Source: Corynebacterium lipophiloflavum DSM 44291 (lineage in GTDB: Bacteria > Actinomycetota > Actinomycetes > Mycobacteriales > Mycobacteriaceae). Taken from it: a DNA stretch of 64,000 nucleotides. The DNA lies in NCBI RefSeq assembly GCF_000159635.1, contig NZ_GG667192.1:680189-744188 (forward strand), in the 5' to 3' direction. The notes beneath the pieces were generated by a model that did no database searches, was not told the origin of the DNA, and saw only the letters and a list, made by a program, of their open reading frames with translations. Shown here one piece after another: positions 27,707 through 35,503 of this stretch; position 1 is the stretch's first letter, and each line of letters begins with the position of its first letter. A program made the translations under genes and the position numbers.

Positions 27707-27712
27707 AGTGTA
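27707..27712 (-). promoter_or_regulatory. -10 box of the trypsin-like protease gene
   Basis: TACACT on the minus strand ends 8 bp before GTG 27698. Confidence 0.5.
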
Positions 27713-27735
27713 GACGGGCAGAGATGGGGAGAGTG

Positions 27736-27741
27736 TAGCGT
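27736..27741 (+). promoter_or_regulatory. -10 box of the M24 peptidase gene
   Basis: TAGCGT lies 6 bp before ATG 27748. Confidence 0.55.
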
Positions 27742-27747
27742 GGAGCA

Positions 27748-28806
27748 ATGAGCGATTTCAGACTGGTTAAAGCACAGCGTCTTGTCGCCCAGGCGGGACT
27801 CGCGGGGCTGGTCGTCGGCCCGGGCACCGAACTCTTCTACCTCACGGGGCTACGCATCAATTCCCACGAGAGGCTTTCGGCGCCGGTCGTGCCAGCCGAA
27901 GGCGAAGTCAGCCTCGTTGTCCCGGCGACCGATGCGGCAAGCATCTCCACCACCTTGCCCGTCGTCTCCTGGCGTGACGGCGAGGACCCGTACCGGCTCT
28001 GCACCCAGATCACCGGTGAAGGCGTTCTCGGGCTGGGCACGGCGCTGACGGCGGACCATGTGTTGAGGATGCAGGCGCTTGCGCCGCGCACGGTGCTTGC
28101 CCAAGATGTGCTGGCGGAGCTGTTCATGGTCAAAGAGCCAGAGGAGATCGCGCAGCTGCGGGCCGCGGCCGAGGCCATCGACCGTATCCACGCCCGCGTG
28201 CCCGAGCTTCTCGTAGCGGGGTGCACGGAAGAGGACGTCGCAGCGCAACTGCGCGAACTCATCACTGCCGAGCACGCCAGCGTCGACTTCGTCATCGTCG
28301 GCTCCGGGCCGAACGGCGCGAACCCCCATCACGACTTCTCCTCGCGCGTGCTCGAGCCGGGCGACGCGGTCGTTGTCGACATCGGCGGCGCGCTGGCCTC
28401 CGGATACCGCTCCGACTGCACCCGCACCTACCAAGTGCCGGGCGTTGGCGAGGAGGCGTTCGCCACGGCCTACGCCGTGCTCGAGGAAGCCTTCGACGCC
28501 GCAATCGCGGCGGTGCGTCCCGGTGTCGCCGCCGCCGAGATCGACACGGCGGCGCGGCGCGTGATCGAGGACGCCGGTTACGGGGAAAACTTTTTCCACC
28601 GCACCGGCCACGGCATCGGCCTCGACACCCACGAAGCGCCCTACATCATCGCTGGAAACGACCAGGTAATCGAAGAAAACATGGCGTTTTCCGTCGAACC
28701 CGGCATCTACGTTCCCGGTAAGTGGGGGATGCGCATCGAGGACATCGTCGTCGTCACTGAGGATGGATGCGAACAGCTCAACCGCCGCCCAAGGGCACTG
28801 GGGTAG
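27748..28806 (+). CDS. M24 family Xaa-Pro peptidase
   Basis: The 352-residue protein has the creatinase/prolidase architecture: an N-terminal domain (about 1-115, GLVVGPGTELFYLTGL) and a C-terminal pita-bread metallopeptidase. The five metal ligands are visible in VVDIGG (Asp), SDCTRTY (Asp), GTGHGIGLDTHE-like TGHGIGLD (His), FSVEPGIY (Glu) and MRIEDIV (Glu). It probably cleaves X-Pro bonds (PepP/PepQ-like), and there is no signal peptide. It starts 49 bp from the divergent protease gene, each with its own -10-like box. Confidence 0.93.
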   Translation: MSDFRLVKAQRLVAQAGLAGLVVGPGTELFYLTGLRINSHERLSAPVVPAEGEVSLVVPATDAASISTTLPVVSWRDGEDPYRLCTQITGEGVLGLGTALTADHVLRMQALAPRTVLAQDVLAELFMVKEPEEIAQLRAAAEAIDRIHARVPELLVAGCTEEDVAAQLRELITAEHASVDFVIVGSGPNGANPHHDFSSRVLEPGDAVVVDIGGALASGYRSDCTRTYQVPGVGEEAFATAYAVLEEAFDAAIAAVRPGVAAAEIDTAARRVIEDAGYGENFFHRTGHGIGLDTHEAPYIIAGNDQVIEENMAFSVEPGIYVPGKWGMRIEDIVVVTEDGCEQLNRRPRALG

Positions 28807-28811
28807 GTCCG

Positions 28812-29540
28812 ATGCCGAAGAAGGAAGGAACCTTGCTCCTGCTCGGGGCGAACAGCGATATCGGGGGAGAAATCGCGGTGCGGATGTGCCGGGGCAGGGA
28901 AGTGGTGCTCGCGGGCCGCGACCGGGCGCGTGCGTTGGGCGTCGAGAAGCGGCTGCTCGATGCCGGGGCCCGCGAGGTGCGATTTCACGAGTTTGAGGCC
29001 ACCGACCTCGATTCGCACCGCCCGCTGATCGAGGCCGCCGGTGATGTCACCACCGCGATCGTCGCCTTCGGCATCCTCGGCGACCAGCAGCTCGCGGAAC
29101 GAGACGAGCGCGAAGCGGCGCGCATCGCCACCGTCGATTACCTCGCCCAGGTCAACGCGCTGACAGTCCTCGCCGACGTGATGAACCGCGGCGAAATCTT
29201 CGCGTTTTCCTCCATCGCGGGCTGGCGGGCGCGGCGCGCCAACTATGTCTACGGCTCCACGAAAGCCGGGCTCGACGCGTTCTGCCAGGGCCTGACCGAC
29301 CGGCTGCACGGAACCGAGCTCAACCTGATCACCGCGCGACCAGGCTTCGTCATCGGTTCCATGACGGAAGGGATGACGCCGGCGCCAATGTCCGTGCGCC
29401 CAGCCGATGTCGCCGATGCGGTCGTTGCCGCCGCGGCCGCATCCAAGAGCGCGACGCTGTGGATCCCGCGCCGACTCGCACTACTTTCCGCCATAATGGC
29501 GCTCGTGCCGCGACCCATCTGGCGCCGCATGCCCCGATAG
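28812..29540 (+). CDS. Short-chain dehydrogenase, DprE2-like
   Basis: The 242-residue SDR starts TLLLLGANSDIGG with the NAD(P)-binding glycine motif. It has SSIAGWRARRANYVYGSTKAGLDAF, in which the catalytic Ser and the YxxxK pair (about 155 and 159) lie in the context seen in DprE2, the 2'-ketoreductase of decaprenylphosphoryl-arabinose synthesis. A C-terminal hydrophobic tail (LALLSAIMALVP) could touch the membrane. DprE1 is not nearby, so this may be a paralogue rather than the arabinan enzyme itself. The upstream ATG at 28767 lies inside the M24 gene and is rejected; the stop of that gene is 5 bp before this ATG. Confidence 0.85.
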   Translation: MPKKEGTLLLLGANSDIGGEIAVRMCRGREVVLAGRDRARALGVEKRLLDAGAREVRFHEFEATDLDSHRPLIEAAGDVTTAIVAFGILGDQQLAERDEREAARIATVDYLAQVNALTVLADVMNRGEIFAFSSIAGWRARRANYVYGSTKAGLDAFCQGLTDRLHGTELNLITARPGFVIGSMTEGMTPAPMSVRPADVADAVVAAAAASKSATLWIPRRLALLSAIMALVPRPIWRRMPR

Positions 29541-29552
29541 GAGTTCGTCACC

Positions 29553-30755
29553 ATGATTGCCCAGCTCGCCCGCGCACTTGCGCCGTTTGTCGTCGACGCC
29601 GTCAACCTCAACCCGCGCACCGACCCCGAGTTTGGCCAGGCTACGTGGGTCAGCGGCATGACTCCGGGCACGCTGCTCAACGCCGTCGAGATCTCGCCGG
29701 TCGGGTTGGGCACCAGGCTTAACGACGCCTCCGCGTGGCGCATCGACTACACCACCAGCGATTCCGGGCAGCGCATCCTGACCGCCACAGGCGCTGTGTA
29801 CCGCTCGCGCGTGCCGTGGGCGAAGAACACGCCTCGACCCACCATCGCGTTTGCACCGTCAACCCAAGGCGTGGCGCCGCGGTGCGATCCCTCGTACTCG
29901 TGCACGGTCGGCGTCGGGCTGCGCACCCGGCCGTTCGACGTCATCGCCGCCCACGAGCAGCCCGTGATCAACTTCATGCTCGCGCTCGGATGCAACGTCG
30001 TGCTCACGGACTACCCGCGCCACCCCGAGGGCAACGTGCAGTTGTACTGCGACCACGCCTCCGGCGCGAGGGCATTGGCGGACGCGGTGCGGGCGTCGAC
30101 GAGCTTGGGCGTGGGTATCGACAACCTGGGGCTGTGGGGGTTTTCCCAGGGCGGGGGCGCGATCGGCGCGTGGCTAGAGCAGCCGGAATACGCCCCCGAA
30201 CTGCAACCGCTGGCCGCTGTGGTCGGCTCCCCGCCGGCGGATCTCGCCGAAGTGCTCAAGCACATTGACGGCGCGATGCCTGCGGCGGTGATCCTCTATG
30301 CCGTCGCCGGCATGCTCGCCGCCGACCCAGAATCCTTCGCCGACCTCACGCCGGAGCTTACCGACGAGGGCCTCGCCGCGATCGCGTTCGGTTCGCAGGT
30401 CTGCGGCCCAGGCGCGGTGCTGAAATACCGCTACACACGCACCGAAAAGTGGACCGCGTCTGGTCTCCCGCTTGCCGAGCTGCTCGACCGCAACCCGGCA
30501 TCCAGCGAGTTCCTCGACCGCATGGCGCTGGGCAACCGAAAACCCGCGCGCATTCCGGTGCGGTTGTGGGGATCGAAAAACGACGACGTGATCCCGTTCA
30601 GCGGCTCCGAGCGGCTCGCCGAGAAGTGGGGAGTGCAGCTGCACAACCACCGGTGGCCGAAGATCCCGGGGCGGATGGGGCTGAATCATTTCATGCCGTA
30701 CTTCGCCAACGCGCCGCGTGACGTGAAATGGCTTCTGAGACAGTTGGGCGGGTAG
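29553..30755 (+). CDS. Secretory-lipase-family alpha/beta hydrolase
   Basis: The 400-residue protein resembles the fungal/actinobacterial LIP family. It has a nucleophile elbow GFSQGG (about 192-197), a lid-containing middle region, and late Asp/His positions (SKNDDVIPF about 345-353; GLNHF about 376-380). Family members are usually exported and hydrolyse triacylglycerols or mycolate esters. Here the N-terminus (MIAQLARALAPFVVDAV) is only weakly signal-like, so export is uncertain. The ribosome-binding site TAGGAG precedes the ATG. Its TAG stop is part of the fxsA -10 box. Confidence 0.85.
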   Translation: MIAQLARALAPFVVDAVNLNPRTDPEFGQATWVSGMTPGTLLNAVEISPVGLGTRLNDASAWRIDYTTSDSGQRILTATGAVYRSRVPWAKNTPRPTIAFAPSTQGVAPRCDPSYSCTVGVGLRTRPFDVIAAHEQPVINFMLALGCNVVLTDYPRHPEGNVQLYCDHASGARALADAVRASTSLGVGIDNLGLWGFSQGGGAIGAWLEQPEYAPELQPLAAVVGSPPADLAEVLKHIDGAMPAAVILYAVAGMLAADPESFADLTPELTDEGLAAIAFGSQVCGPGAVLKYRYTRTEKWTASGLPLAELLDRNPASSEFLDRMALGNRKPARIPVRLWGSKNDDVIPFSGSERLAEKWGVQLHNHRWPKIPGRMGLNHFMPYFANAPRDVKWLLRQLGG

Positions 30756-30758
30756 TCT
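30753..30758 (+). promoter_or_regulatory. -10 box of fxsA overlapping the lipase stop codon
   Basis: TAGTCT lies 6 bp before ATG 30765; its TAG is the lipase stop codon. Confidence 0.55.
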
Positions 30759-30764
30759 GGCCGC

Positions 30765-31274
30765 ATGCGCCTGATCTTCTTCGCTTACTTTCTGGTCGAG
30801 GTCCTCGCGTTTCTCGGCGTCGCAAAGCTGATCGGCATCGGCTGGGCCTTCGTTGCCGTCTTCGTGCTCATGATCCTCGGTGGGTTAGCCGCCAACGCCG
30901 CATTGCGCAACTCGCTGCGCAAGGCGGCGCAGGGGCGCTCGAGCCTGGGCGCACTCGCGGGCGACTCCGCGATTCTCGTCACCGGCTGGGTGCTCACGAT
31001 CGTGCCGGGTTTCGTGTCCTCCCTCATCGGCCTGATTATGGTCTTCGGCCCGACCCGGGCGCTGCTGCGCCGCGGGCTTTCGGCAAAGGTGCAGCGCGCC
31101 GTAGAGGATTTTGGCGTGCGCGCCTACACCGTTTCGCCAATGTCGCAGGTGCACGACTCCTACGGCAGTTTTGCCGCGCCAATCGACGCCGACGAGCTGG
31201 AGAAACTCTACCGAATGGACAGCGTCGACCCGCATCGCCGACCCGGTGACGCACCGGAAGGCCGCGACCAGTGA
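30765..31274 (+). CDS. fxsA: FxsA family membrane protein
   Basis: FxsA-type proteins are small polytopic membrane proteins; in E. coli FxsA relieves phage T7 exclusion by F plasmid, but the general role is unknown. The 169 residues have membrane segments at about 3-20, 24-45 and 67-96 and a polar C-terminal tail ending RRPGDAPEGRDQ. The stop overlaps the GTG of lnt by 4 bp (GTGA), so the two are translated together, placing it beside lipoprotein maturation. Confidence 0.9.
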   Translation: MRLIFFAYFLVEVLAFLGVAKLIGIGWAFVAVFVLMILGGLAANAALRNSLRKAAQGRSSLGALAGDSAILVTGWVLTIVPGFVSSLIGLIMVFGPTRALLRRGLSAKVQRAVEDFGVRAYTVSPMSQVHDSYGSFAAPIDADELEKLYRMDSVDPHRRPGDAPEGRDQ

Positions 31275-32827
31275 GAGCCTTTTTTCGCTTCACGCTCGCC
31301 GCAGCTTCCGGAGCGGCCGTCTATTACTCCTACGAGCCGCACGGCTTGTGGTTTGCGGCGATTATCGGGATAGCGCTTTTCTCCTTCGCCCTGGCTCCCT
31401 GGCCGAGTACGTGGAGTCGCTGGATCGGGCCCGCCAGCGGCGCCCGACCTGGACCGAGCGGTGGCTTCGGCGCGTTGCTCGGCTTCACCCACGCGCTGTT
31501 CTGCTACCTCTACCTCCTGCCGTGGATCGGCGAGTTCGTCGGCACCATGCCGTACGTGGCTCTCGCGATCGCCTGCGCCGTCTACGCCATCCCCACGGGC
31601 ATCTTCGGGGTGTTCGCCGCGAGGCACAGGTGGGGTTTCGCAGTGTTTCCCCTGATTTACCTGGCCGTCGAGTGGGCGCGCTCATCGTTTCCCTTCGGCG
31701 GTTTTCCGTGGGTGCGCCTCGCGTGGGGCCAGATCAACGGACCGCTGGCCAACCTCGCCGCCTATGGCGGGCCGGCGTTTGTCACGCTGGCGACCATGCT
31801 GGTGGGCTGTGGCGTAGTAGCTCTGCTGTTTCGCCACCGTGTGGCGGGCGCGGTGGCCGTGATCGCACCGCTTACGCTCGGGCTTCTGGCGCAGATTGGC
31901 GTCGGCACCGAGCGGGGAGTAGTGGACGAAGTCACCGCGTCCGCGGTGCAGGGCAACGTCCCCCGGATGGGTCTTGATTTCAACGCCCAGCGCCGGGCCG
32001 TTTTGGCCAACCACGTCAACGAGACGATCGCGCTCGCGGAATCCGGCGCTAACCCCGACATCGTCATCTGGCCCGAGAACTCCTCCGACGTCAATCCGTT
32101 CACCGACCCCGAGGCCGCCGCGCTGATCGACGTCGCCGTGCAACGCATCGACGCCCCCGTGCTGGTCGGCACGTTGACGCGCGACGAGGTGGGGCAGCGC
32201 AACACCATGGTTGTCTTCGACCCGGACACCGGGGCGGGGGACTACCACCACAAGAAGTACCTCCAGCCGTTCGGCGAGTACATGCCGATGCGCGACTTCT
32301 TCCGCAACTTCTCCGAGTACGTCGACATGGCCGGCGACTTCAAGCCGGGAAACGGCAACGGCGTTGTCGACATGCGAGATATCAGGGTCGGGATCGCCAC
32401 CTGCTACGAAGTCGCCGTCGACGAGGCCTACCGCACCGCGGTGAGAAATGGCGCCACCATCCTGGCCACCCCGACGAACAACGCGACATTCGGGTTTACG
32501 GACATGACGTACCAGCAGCTCGCGATGAGCCGCATGCGCGCCATAGAAACGGACCGCGCCGTCATCGTGGCGGCCACCTCCGGCGTATCAGCCATTGTCC
32601 ACCCGGACGGCAGCGTCTCCCAGCAGACGGACATTTTTACTCCCGCGCACCTCACCGAGGATCTTCCGCTCAAAGACACGCGCACCCCGGCCGTCCTGAT
32701 CGGGCGATACCTCGAATGGATCGCGGTCGCAGCGGGCTTCGCCGCGATGATCGCCGCGTGGGCTGCGTCACGACGCGGGTATGATGCGAAGAAGCGTCCC
32801 AACAATCAACACCCCAAGGAGCTGTAG
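31271..32827 (+). CDS. lnt: Apolipoprotein N-acyltransferase
   Basis: Lnt adds the third acyl chain to lipoproteins at the outer face of the membrane. The 518-residue protein has six to seven N-terminal membrane helices (about 1-210), a nitrilase-like domain (about 220-480) and a last helix near 485-505. The catalytic triad is visible: Glu in WPENSS (about 270), Lys in HHKKYLQPFGEY (about 330) and Cys in TCYEVAVDE (about 379). In corynebacteria Lnt (Ppm2) is separate from Ppm1, whereas M. tuberculosis has them fused. ppm1 begins 2 bp after the stop. Confidence 0.96.
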   Translation: MRAFFRFTLAAASGAAVYYSYEPHGLWFAAIIGIALFSFALAPWPSTWSRWIGPASGARPGPSGGFGALLGFTHALFCYLYLLPWIGEFVGTMPYVALAIACAVYAIPTGIFGVFAARHRWGFAVFPLIYLAVEWARSSFPFGGFPWVRLAWGQINGPLANLAAYGGPAFVTLATMLVGCGVVALLFRHRVAGAVAVIAPLTLGLLAQIGVGTERGVVDEVTASAVQGNVPRMGLDFNAQRRAVLANHVNETIALAESGANPDIVIWPENSSDVNPFTDPEAAALIDVAVQRIDAPVLVGTLTRDEVGQRNTMVVFDPDTGAGDYHHKKYLQPFGEYMPMRDFFRNFSEYVDMAGDFKPGNGNGVVDMRDIRVGIATCYEVAVDEAYRTAVRNGATILATPTNNATFGFTDMTYQQLAMSRMRAIETDRAVIVAATSGVSAIVHPDGSVSQQTDIFTPAHLTEDLPLKDTRTPAVLIGRYLEWIAVAAGFAAMIAAWAASRRGYDAKKRPNNQHPKEL

Positions 32828-32829
32828 CC

Positions 32830-33810
32830 GTGGCGAACAACACCGTCGTGATCATTCCGACCTACAACGAGGTGGAAAACCTCCCCCTGATCGTCGATCG
32901 GGTCCTCAGCACGACGTCGCCCGTCGACGTCGTCATTGTCGACGATAACTCTCCCGACGGCACCGGGCTCAAGGCCGACGAGCTGGTTGCGGCGCACGAC
33001 GAGGTCCACGTTGTCCACCGCGCGGGTAAAGAAGGCCTGCTCGCGGCGTACCGAGACGGCTTTACCTGGGCACTCGAGCACGGCTACGAAGTGATCTGCC
33101 AGATGGATGCCGACGGATCGCACGCGCCCGAGGAGCTCGAGCTGCTACTCGCGGAGATCGACAACGGCGCAGACCTCGTCATCGGGTCCCGCTACGTCGA
33201 AGGCGGCGAGGTCAAGGACTGGCCCCGGGAGCGCTACTTCCTCTCCAAGGCGGGAAACCGCTACATTTCGCTCGTGCTCGGCGACGACATCGCTGACATG
33301 ACCGCCGGCTACCGCGCGTTCCGCCGCGAGCTGCTCGAGGCCCTCGACCTCGATTCCCTATCCACCAAGGGATACATCTTCCAGGCGGAGATCGCGCACC
33401 GCGCACTGCAGGCAGGCTACGACGTGCGCGAGGTGCCAGTCACCTTCACCGACCGCACCCTCGGGGAATCCAAGCTCGACGCAAGTTTTGCCGCGCAGTC
33501 GCTGGCTGAGGTCAGCAGGTGGGCGGCGGCCGAGAAGTCCGAGCTGCTGCGCGAAGGGGCCAAAGAGGCGAGCCGATTCGCCCGCTACGAGCTCGACCAC
33601 ACGAGCCTGCCCAAGTGGAAGCGCGAGCTCGAGCAGGCCCCGGAGTTCATCGTCAACGTCATCGGGGAGGGTGCCAAGTTGGCCCGCTACCAGCTGAACC
33701 ACTCCGGGGTGCGTGAACTGCCGGCGAAGGCCGCCCGCGCCGCTGATTCTGTCGTCGAATTGATCCGTGAGGGTCTCAAAATCGCGGACTACGAGAAAAA
33801 CCGCGCATAG
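32830..33810 (+). CDS. ppm1: Polyprenol-phosphate mannosyltransferase Ppm1 with C-terminal extension
   Basis: Ppm1 moves mannose from GDP-mannose to polyprenyl phosphate, supplying donors for lipoarabinomannan and protein mannosylation. The GT2 domain (about 1-230) shows IPTYNEVENL, DDNSPDGTG and QMDADGSH with the metal-binding DAD, and the KDWPRERYFLSK acceptor region. A further 95 residues follow, beyond the usual about 240-270; they contain three related amphipathic motifs (EGAKEASRFARYELDH, EGAKLARYQLNH, EGLKIADYEKNR). GTG start with AAGGAG 8 bp upstream. A hairpin terminator follows. Confidence 0.94.
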   Translation: MANNTVVIIPTYNEVENLPLIVDRVLSTTSPVDVVIVDDNSPDGTGLKADELVAAHDEVHVVHRAGKEGLLAAYRDGFTWALEHGYEVICQMDADGSHAPEELELLLAEIDNGADLVIGSRYVEGGEVKDWPRERYFLSKAGNRYISLVLGDDIADMTAGYRAFRRELLEALDLDSLSTKGYIFQAEIAHRALQAGYDVREVPVTFTDRTLGESKLDASFAAQSLAEVSRWAAAEKSELLREGAKEASRFARYELDHTSLPKWKRELEQAPEFIVNVIGEGAKLARYQLNHSGVRELPAKAARAADSVVELIREGLKIADYEKNRA

Positions 33811-33822
33811 AAGACAAGAAAT

Positions 33823-33863
33823 AGCCCGGCCGCACGAACAGAGCGTCGTGAAGCCGGGCTTTT
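33823..33863. terminator. Bidirectional terminator between ppm1 and rbpA
   Basis: The stem AGCCCGGC (33823-33830) pairs with GCCGGGCT (33853-33860), followed by TTTTG on the plus strand. The two genes converge here. Confidence 0.7.
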
Positions 33864-33870
33864 GTGCTGC

Positions 33871-34254
33871 TTAGGAACCAGCGTTGGCCTGCTGCTCCTG
33901 CTCTTTCGCGAGGCGCGCCGCGGTGCGGCGACGCTTGCGCAGCTGGTCGAGGCGCTCTTCAAGGAGCACATCGAGCTCTTCGATGGTGCGGCGCTCGCGG
34001 AGCATGTCCCAGTGCGTGCGCGGAGGCTTGACCGGCTTGGCTTCCACGCCCTCGCCCTCCATGAGCGTGCCGATTTGGCCGTTCTTGCACATCCACTCTT
34101 CGGGGATTTCAGCCTCGTCGGCGAAGGGGACGTCGAAAACCTCACCGTTAGGGGTGCGGTACTTAGCCATGCGGCGCGGCGCCAGATCGTGGTCCCGGTC
34201 AGTTTCGTAACTGACTGCACCCATCCGACTTCCGCGCAATACGCGATCAGCCAT
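33871..34254 (-). CDS. rbpA: RNA polymerase-binding protein RbpA
   Basis: RbpA binds the housekeeping sigma factor and core RNA polymerase and stabilises the open complex; it is specific to actinobacteria. The 127 residues start MADRVLRGSRMG (flexible N-tail and basic linker), then the core with TPNGEVFDVPFADEAEIPEEW-like strands and WMCKNGQ, and a C-terminal sigma-interacting helix region ending in a charged RRRRTAARLAKEQE tail. Start 34254 fits the family; the open frame upstream to 34365 is leader. A perfect -10 (TATAAT) lies about 40 bp upstream, so unlike many neighbours it has a 5' leader, with purine-rich GAGGGAAGGGA near the start. Confidence 0.95.
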   Translation of the reverse strand: MADRVLRGSRMGAVSYETDRDHDLAPRRMAKYRTPNGEVFDVPFADEAEIPEEWMCKNGQIGTLMEGEGVEAKPVKPPRTHWDMLRERRTIEELDVLLEERLDQLRKRRRTAARLAKEQEQQANAGS

Positions 34255-34291
34255 GCTGTGTGAATCCCTTCCCTCGTTTAATAGTCGCCCT

Positions 34292-34297
34292 ATTATA
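34292..34297 (-). promoter_or_regulatory. -10 box of rbpA
   Basis: Perfect TATAAT on the minus strand, 37 bp before the rbpA ATG; no good -35 was seen. Confidence 0.65.
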
Positions 34298-34369
34298 ACG
34301 ACTGGCCGCCACGAAATGTTCCCGCCACCCAGTGCGAACTCTGTGGGTGTTGGTCGTCGAGCCATGTAT

Positions 34370-34375
34370 TACGCT
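34370..34375 (+). promoter_or_regulatory. -10 box of the zinc-finger gene
   Basis: TACGCT lies 6 bp before ATG 34382. Confidence 0.5.
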
Positions 34376-34381
34376 TGCGCC

Positions 34382-34708
34382 ATGTCCACGATGTCGCCAA
34401 CTTGTCAGTGGTGTGGTGTCGAATTGCCCCCGCACGAGGGGAGAGGGCGCAAGCGGAAGTTTTGCAGCTCCTCGTGCAAGCAACGCGCCTACGAACAGCG
34501 CGCGTCGGTCAGTGGTACTTCTATCCCCGCCCAGGCGGTCATTTTGGCCCCTGAGCGGGCCGATGACTTGCGGGATCAGTTGTTCCAGTTGCGCTGTGCG
34601 GCAGAAGATATTGCCACTGCGCACCGCGAGGGTGCGGACCAGCGAGAGATTGCCGAGCTGTGCGAGGAATTGGTGAGTATGGCCAAACGCGTCGAAAGAC
34701 TAAGGTAG
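34382..34708 (+). CDS. Small zinc-finger protein (108 aa)
   Basis: I do not recognise a named function. The N-terminus holds a likely treble-clef or zinc-ribbon site: CQWCG (about 8-12) and KFCSSSCKQRAYEQR (about 25-39), a C-x2-C ... C-x3-C set with the Q-R-A-Y/F signature found in many actinobacterial DNA-linked proteins. The C-terminal half (about 58-108) is a helical, charged region likely to form a coiled coil. The open frame extends upstream, but TACGCT 6 bp before ATG 34382 supports this start. Divergent from rbpA; the next gene starts 2 bp after the stop. Confidence 0.8.
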   Translation: MSTMSPTCQWCGVELPPHEGRGRKRKFCSSSCKQRAYEQRASVSGTSIPAQAVILAPERADDLRDQLFQLRCAAEDIATAHREGADQREIAELCEELVSMAKRVERLR

Positions 34709-34710
34709 GA

Positions 34711-35421
34711 ATGGTGAACAGGCAGCGTCAGATTCCCAAGCCAGTCCTTATTGGGGCAATTATATTCATTCTCGCGTTGGCGGCGTTGGCAATCGTGCCG
34801 GTCATCTACGCCTTGCTTTTCGGCGATCACGGTGTGAAAACCGAGGGCATCAACGCCGAGGGCGCGCGACCGGCGGCAACGGAGGTCGATGGGGTGTGGG
34901 ACGTCACCGACACGCTCGGCCCGAACCAAACTTCCGCGGGATTTACCTTCTTCGAGATTCTCCCGGCTGAGCGCAAGGTGACGTCCGGTTCAACACGCGA
35001 GGTCGAGGGTGAGGTGCAGATCGAGTCGGGCGCGGTGACCGCCGGGCAGATCACGGTGGATATGGCGAGCGTTGCCACGGACAACGACCGGCGCGACGTG
35101 AACGTGCGGCGGTCGATCCTCAGCACCGATGATTATCCGACGGCGACGTTCAGCCTGACGGAGCCCGCGGACGTTAGCCAGTTGCCGGCTGACGGCTCGG
35201 TGGGAACGGTGACGCTGACAGGTGATCTTACCATTCGCGGTGAAACGAACCGTGTGACCCATGAGTTCGAGGCGCTGCGCACGGGCGACAACATCGTCGT
35301 TGCGGGTGACATTCCGATCAGCCGCGAAGACTACGGCGTGGAGACTCCCGAGTTGGTGGCCGCCAAGATCGCCGATGAGGGCGAAGTGAATGTCCGCCTG
35401 AATCTGACGAAAGTGCGCTAA
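34711..35421 (+). CDS. Membrane-anchored YceI-family protein
   Basis: YceI proteins form an eight-stranded lipocalin-like barrel that binds polyprenoids or other long-chain lipids. The 236-residue protein has a short basic start, one membrane anchor (about 10-33) and an extracellular YceI domain (about 65-236) with FTFFEILPAERKVTSG-like early strands, SILSTDDYPTATF and LTIRGETNRVTHEF. The anchor, rather than a cleaved signal, suggests it works at the outer membrane face. ATG 34711 follows the previous stop by 2 bp. Confidence 0.92.
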   Translation: MVNRQRQIPKPVLIGAIIFILALAALAIVPVIYALLFGDHGVKTEGINAEGARPAATEVDGVWDVTDTLGPNQTSAGFTFFEILPAERKVTSGSTREVEGEVQIESGAVTAGQITVDMASVATDNDRRDVNVRRSILSTDDYPTATFSLTEPADVSQLPADGSVGTVTLTGDLTIRGETNRVTHEFEALRTGDNIVVAGDIPISREDYGVETPELVAAKIADEGEVNVRLNLTKVR

Positions 35422-35474
35422 AAACGTCACGTAACGTAATTGAGGGCTAACAGCCCTGCGTAGCGGATTGTCCG

Positions 35475-35488
35475 ATAATGTACATTAT
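35475..35488. repeat. Perfect 14-bp palindrome between convergent genes
   Basis: ATAATGTACATTAT is its own reverse complement. It lies between the YceI stop (35421) and the methyltransferase stop (35504). A weak hairpin GGGCT-AAC-AGCCC at 35444-35456 precedes it. Confidence 0.8.
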
Positions 35489-35503
35489 GTCAACTAAAGT
35501 CTT

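Noticed and set aside
35444-35456. Terminator after the YceI gene
   Set aside because: The stem is only 5 bp and no T-run follows on either strand.
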